From Pseudomonas fluorescens (lineage in GTDB: Bacteria > Pseudomonadota > Gammaproteobacteria > Pseudomonadales > Pseudomonadaceae), in NCBI RefSeq assembly GCF_902497995.1, contig NZ_CABVII010000005.1, forward strand, positions 244,751 to 308,750: a stretch of DNA of 64,000 nucleotides, given 5' to 3'. How positions within the stretch are numbered: position 1 is the stretch's first letter; every line of letters starts with the position of its first letter. Under the pieces are notes generated by a model. The model had not been told where the DNA came from and did not search any database. It worked only from the letters and a program-made list of their open reading frames with translations. Position numbers and translations under genes: made by a program. Positions 60,220-64,000 of the stretch are shown in pieces.

Positions 60220-60573
60220 ATGAGTACCGAAGATAAACGCATCCGCGAGTTTGCCTATCAGATCTGGGAATCTGAAGGTAAACCCGAGGGCCACGAAGCC
60301 CGTCACTGGGAAATGGCCCGCAAACTGGCTGAGGCCGAAGCCCTGTCGCCGAACAAGTCGTCGAAAGCCGCTGGCAGTAAAACTGCCGCGACTAAACCGG
60401 CGACGAAAAAGCCCGACGGCAAGCCAGTCAATGACAAGTCGCTAGACGGCAAGGGCGCCGAGCCGAAAACCAAGGCGAAGGCCAAGCCGGCCGCAGCGTC
60501 ATCGGTGGTCCCGCCCGGTGAAAAAGCTGCCGCGAAGAAGCCTCGCACCGCGCGTAAACCACCCGCGGTCTAA
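60220..60573 (+). CDS. DUF2934 domain protein
   Basis: A 117-residue protein: DUF2934 core DKRIREFAYQIWESEGKPEG and HEARHWEMARKLAEAE (about 5-42), followed by a lysine/alanine/proline-rich tail that looks disordered. AGGAG lies 8 bases before ATG 60220. It matches PA2161-like proteins between treY and glgX in other Pseudomonas. Role unknown. Confidence 0.85.
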   Translation: MSTEDKRIREFAYQIWESEGKPEGHEARHWEMARKLAEAEALSPNKSSKAAGSKTAATKPATKKPDGKPVNDKSLDGKGAEPKTKAKAKPAAASSVVPPGEKAAAKKPRTARKPPAV

Positions 60574-60687
60574 CGCTTCCCTACCGGTCCTGAATAAATG
60601 TGTGGCGAGCTCCCTCGCCACCGCGGGGCTCGCTCGTCCTCGAAAAAATACCAGAGCCAAGCATTACCCCCCTTTGCAGGAGCCTCT

Positions 60688-62850
<2,163 letters not shown>

Positions 62851-63027
62851 AAGGGGCCGCTGTTGGAAGGCGACCCGCAAATCGGCGTGCCGCCGGTCCT
62901 GGCGCCTTACGTACTGGACCGGTTGCTGCAACCCTTCGGCTACGCCGAGACCACCGAATTGCCTCCTGGCCAGGAAGATAAAAAACGTACCAGATGGAGT
63001 ATCGACGCGACGAATGGCCTGACATGA
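62851..63027 (+). pseudogene. Unrecognised coding-like segment after glgX
   Basis: The frame immediately after the glgX stop stays open for 58 codons (EGDPQIGVPPVLAPYVLDRL, then LQPFGYAETTELPPGQEDKK and RTRWSID) and has coding character, but it has no ATG. TTG 62866 or GTG 62884 could start it. Its TGA overlaps an ATG of the frame leading to the next gene (ATGA at 63024). It may be a small gene or the end of a gene whose start was lost. I do not recognise a family. Confidence 0.4.
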
Positions 63028-63098
63028 GCAATACTCTGCTCGCGGCAATCCAGGGTTTGGAGCGCTGCACTTTGCAATCAAACAAGGATGTAGCCCCG

Positions 63099-63857
63099 AT
63101 GAAACCTGTTTCCATCAATGAAAGCAGCCAGTGCGCGCAGATCTGGAACAGCGCCCCTCAGCTGGACACCATCCCCTTCATCAACACCGAAACCCTGGTC
63201 CCTCCCGGTGCGCGTGCCGTGGTGATCGCACCGCATCCCGGTGATGAAGTAGTGACCTGCGGCGGCTTGCTGCAGTTGCTCAGCGCCTTGGGTCATCCCT
63301 TGCAATTGATCTCGATGAGTGACGGCAGCGCCAGCCATCCGGGCTCGCAACTGTGGTCGGAAAAACGCCTGAGTGTGTTTCGCCCTCAGGAAAGCGTCGA
63401 AGCCTTGCGCCGGCTCGGGTTACCGATGCACAGCCTGAAGTGGATTCGCGGCGGCTTCACCGACAACGCCCTGGCCGAGCGCGAACTTCAGTTGACCCAA
63501 TTCATTGCCCGTTACTTGCGGCCCGGCGACGTGGTGTTCAGCACCTGGGGCGAGGACGGCAATGATGACCATGATGCCGTCGGCCGGGCCAGCGCCAAGG
63601 CGGCCGACCTGGTCGGTGCGACGTTTCACGAAGTGCCGCTATGGGCCTGGCACTGGCCATCCCGTGATCGTGGGCTGATTCCCTGGCATCGGGCGCGCAA
63701 GATCCGGCTCGACACCTGGACCGTCGCGCGCAAAAGCCACGCCACCCATGCCTATGCCAGCCAGCTCGACGGCGAACCGGCGATCGGCCTCGCCCCGCTG
63801 CTGCCCCGGGTATTGCTGGAGCGGATACGCTTGCCCTATGAAATCGTATTCATCTGA
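63099..63857 (+). CDS. PIG-L-family deacetylase
   Basis: A 252-residue LmbE/PIG-L-type zinc hydrolase with IAPHPGDEVVTCGGLLQLL (about 43-61) and the DDHDAVGRAS motif near 150. Family members usually have PHPDDE; here the first Asp, the general base in MshB, is Gly (G48), while H46 and D49 (zinc ligands) remain. I choose ATG 63099 (AAGGA upstream). ATG 63024, which overlaps the preceding stop, would add 25 residues. Substrate unknown; family members deacetylate GlcNAc conjugates. Confidence 0.85.
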   Translation: MKPVSINESSQCAQIWNSAPQLDTIPFINTETLVPPGARAVVIAPHPGDEVVTCGGLLQLLSALGHPLQLISMSDGSASHPGSQLWSEKRLSVFRPQESVEALRRLGLPMHSLKWIRGGFTDNALAERELQLTQFIARYLRPGDVVFSTWGEDGNDDHDAVGRASAKAADLVGATFHEVPLWAWHWPSRDRGLIPWHRARKIRLDTWTVARKSHATHAYASQLDGEPAIGLAPLLPRVLLERIRLPYEIVFI

Positions 63858-63888
63858 ACCAACGCCGATCAACTGTGGGAGATTCTAT

Positions 63889-63909
63889 GGTTGAGGGGAA
63901 GCCTCAACC
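63889..63909. terminator. Hairpin at the transposase 3' end
   Basis: GGTTGAGG and CCTCAACC form a perfect 8-bp stem with a 5-base loop across the transposase stop codon. It could end transcription or mark the element boundary; the exact edge of the insertion is not visible. Confidence 0.5.
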
Positions 63910-64000
63910 TGCTTTCGGTTGGTATTCGCTCTGCCCTTTCAGTAGGGCGAATACGATTCGAGCGAGTTTGCGAGCCAGTATCACCAGTGCTTGCGTGGTA
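63904..64000 (-). CDS. IS110-family transposase, C-terminal end (partial)
   Basis: The minus-strand frame ends at TGA (63906-63904) and encodes LVILARKLARIVFALLKGQS then EYQPKAG, the usual C-terminus of IS110-family transposases (A-R-K-L-A-R-I-x-F-A-L-L). The rest lies outside the window. These enzymes use a DEDD domain and a bridge RNA. The element boundary must lie within the 46 bases between the PIG-L stop and this stop. Confidence 0.8.
   Translation of the reverse strand, partial: TTQALVILARKLARIVFALLKGQSEYQPKAG

Overview
The window reads as a chromosomal segment of a Pseudomonas of the fluorescens/putida type. Evidence: high-GC genes, many Pseudomonas REP palindromes (GTGGGAGCGGGCTTGCTCGCG and relatives) between genes, and recognisable Pseudomonas gene blocks (branched-chain acyl-CoA catabolism, glgA-treZ-malQ-treY-glgX, pqiAABC). 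A near-perfect dif site at 13821-13848 differs at one of 28 positions from the E. coli dif I remember. The FtsK-orienting octamers I found by eye (GGGNAGGG) reverse polarity around it. The window therefore probably contains the replication terminus. Layout, left: 1-2064 is the tail of a meta-cleavage (aromatic ring fission) operon: hydratase end, acylating acetaldehyde dehydrogenase and 4-hydroxy-2-oxovalerate aldolase. It faces a convergent XylR/DmpR-type sigma-54 activator (2104-3804). A VIT-like membrane protein follows. From 4795 to 13536 lies an accessory block. It holds a tyrosine recombinase divergent from a KfrA-type coiled-coil DNA-binding protein (like TnpS/TnpT of Tn4651), a Gfa-type formaldehyde protein, an AAA ATPase with a phased TATAG array upstream, a Tus-like replication-terminator protein preceded by two inverted 19-bp repeats, a secreted EndA-type nuclease, a dTMP-kinase-like protein coupled to a 19-codon leader, and a DUF3616 protein. 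dif lies about 0.3 kb beyond this block. Middle: 14079-27145 carries a GNAT acetyltransferase, an AraC regulator with a gamma-glutamyl-amine cluster (glutamine-synthetase-like ligase, PotF-like binding protein, FAD oxidoreductase), a PqiA-PqiA-PqiB-PqiC lipid-transport operon, and a Fur-box-preceded ferric ABC transporter. 27162-37952 carries an orphan XerC/D-like integrase, a LysR regulator, an ArgH-like lyase with a polar amino acid ABC transporter and two polysaccharide-deacetylase-like enzymes, an MFS transporter and an HPP-family membrane protein. Right: 38354-47997 encodes branched-chain acyl-CoA catabolism. Two valine-type genes lie on the plus strand. Enoyl-CoA hydratase, acyl-CoA dehydrogenase, thiolase, SDR dehydrogenase and acyl-CoA synthetase, the isoleucine set known from P. 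putida, lie on the minus strand, with an AraC regulator alongside. Next come pssA, a TSUP permease overlapping nudC tail to tail, and a crotonase pseudogene. 51935-62850 is the glycogen/trehalose operon. The window ends in a PIG-L-type deacetylase and the 3' end of an IS110-family transposase. The most unusual part is the terminus-proximal block: a Tus-like gene and paired Ter-like repeats within 5 kb of dif. Homology calls are from recognition of sequence by eye; no searches were run.
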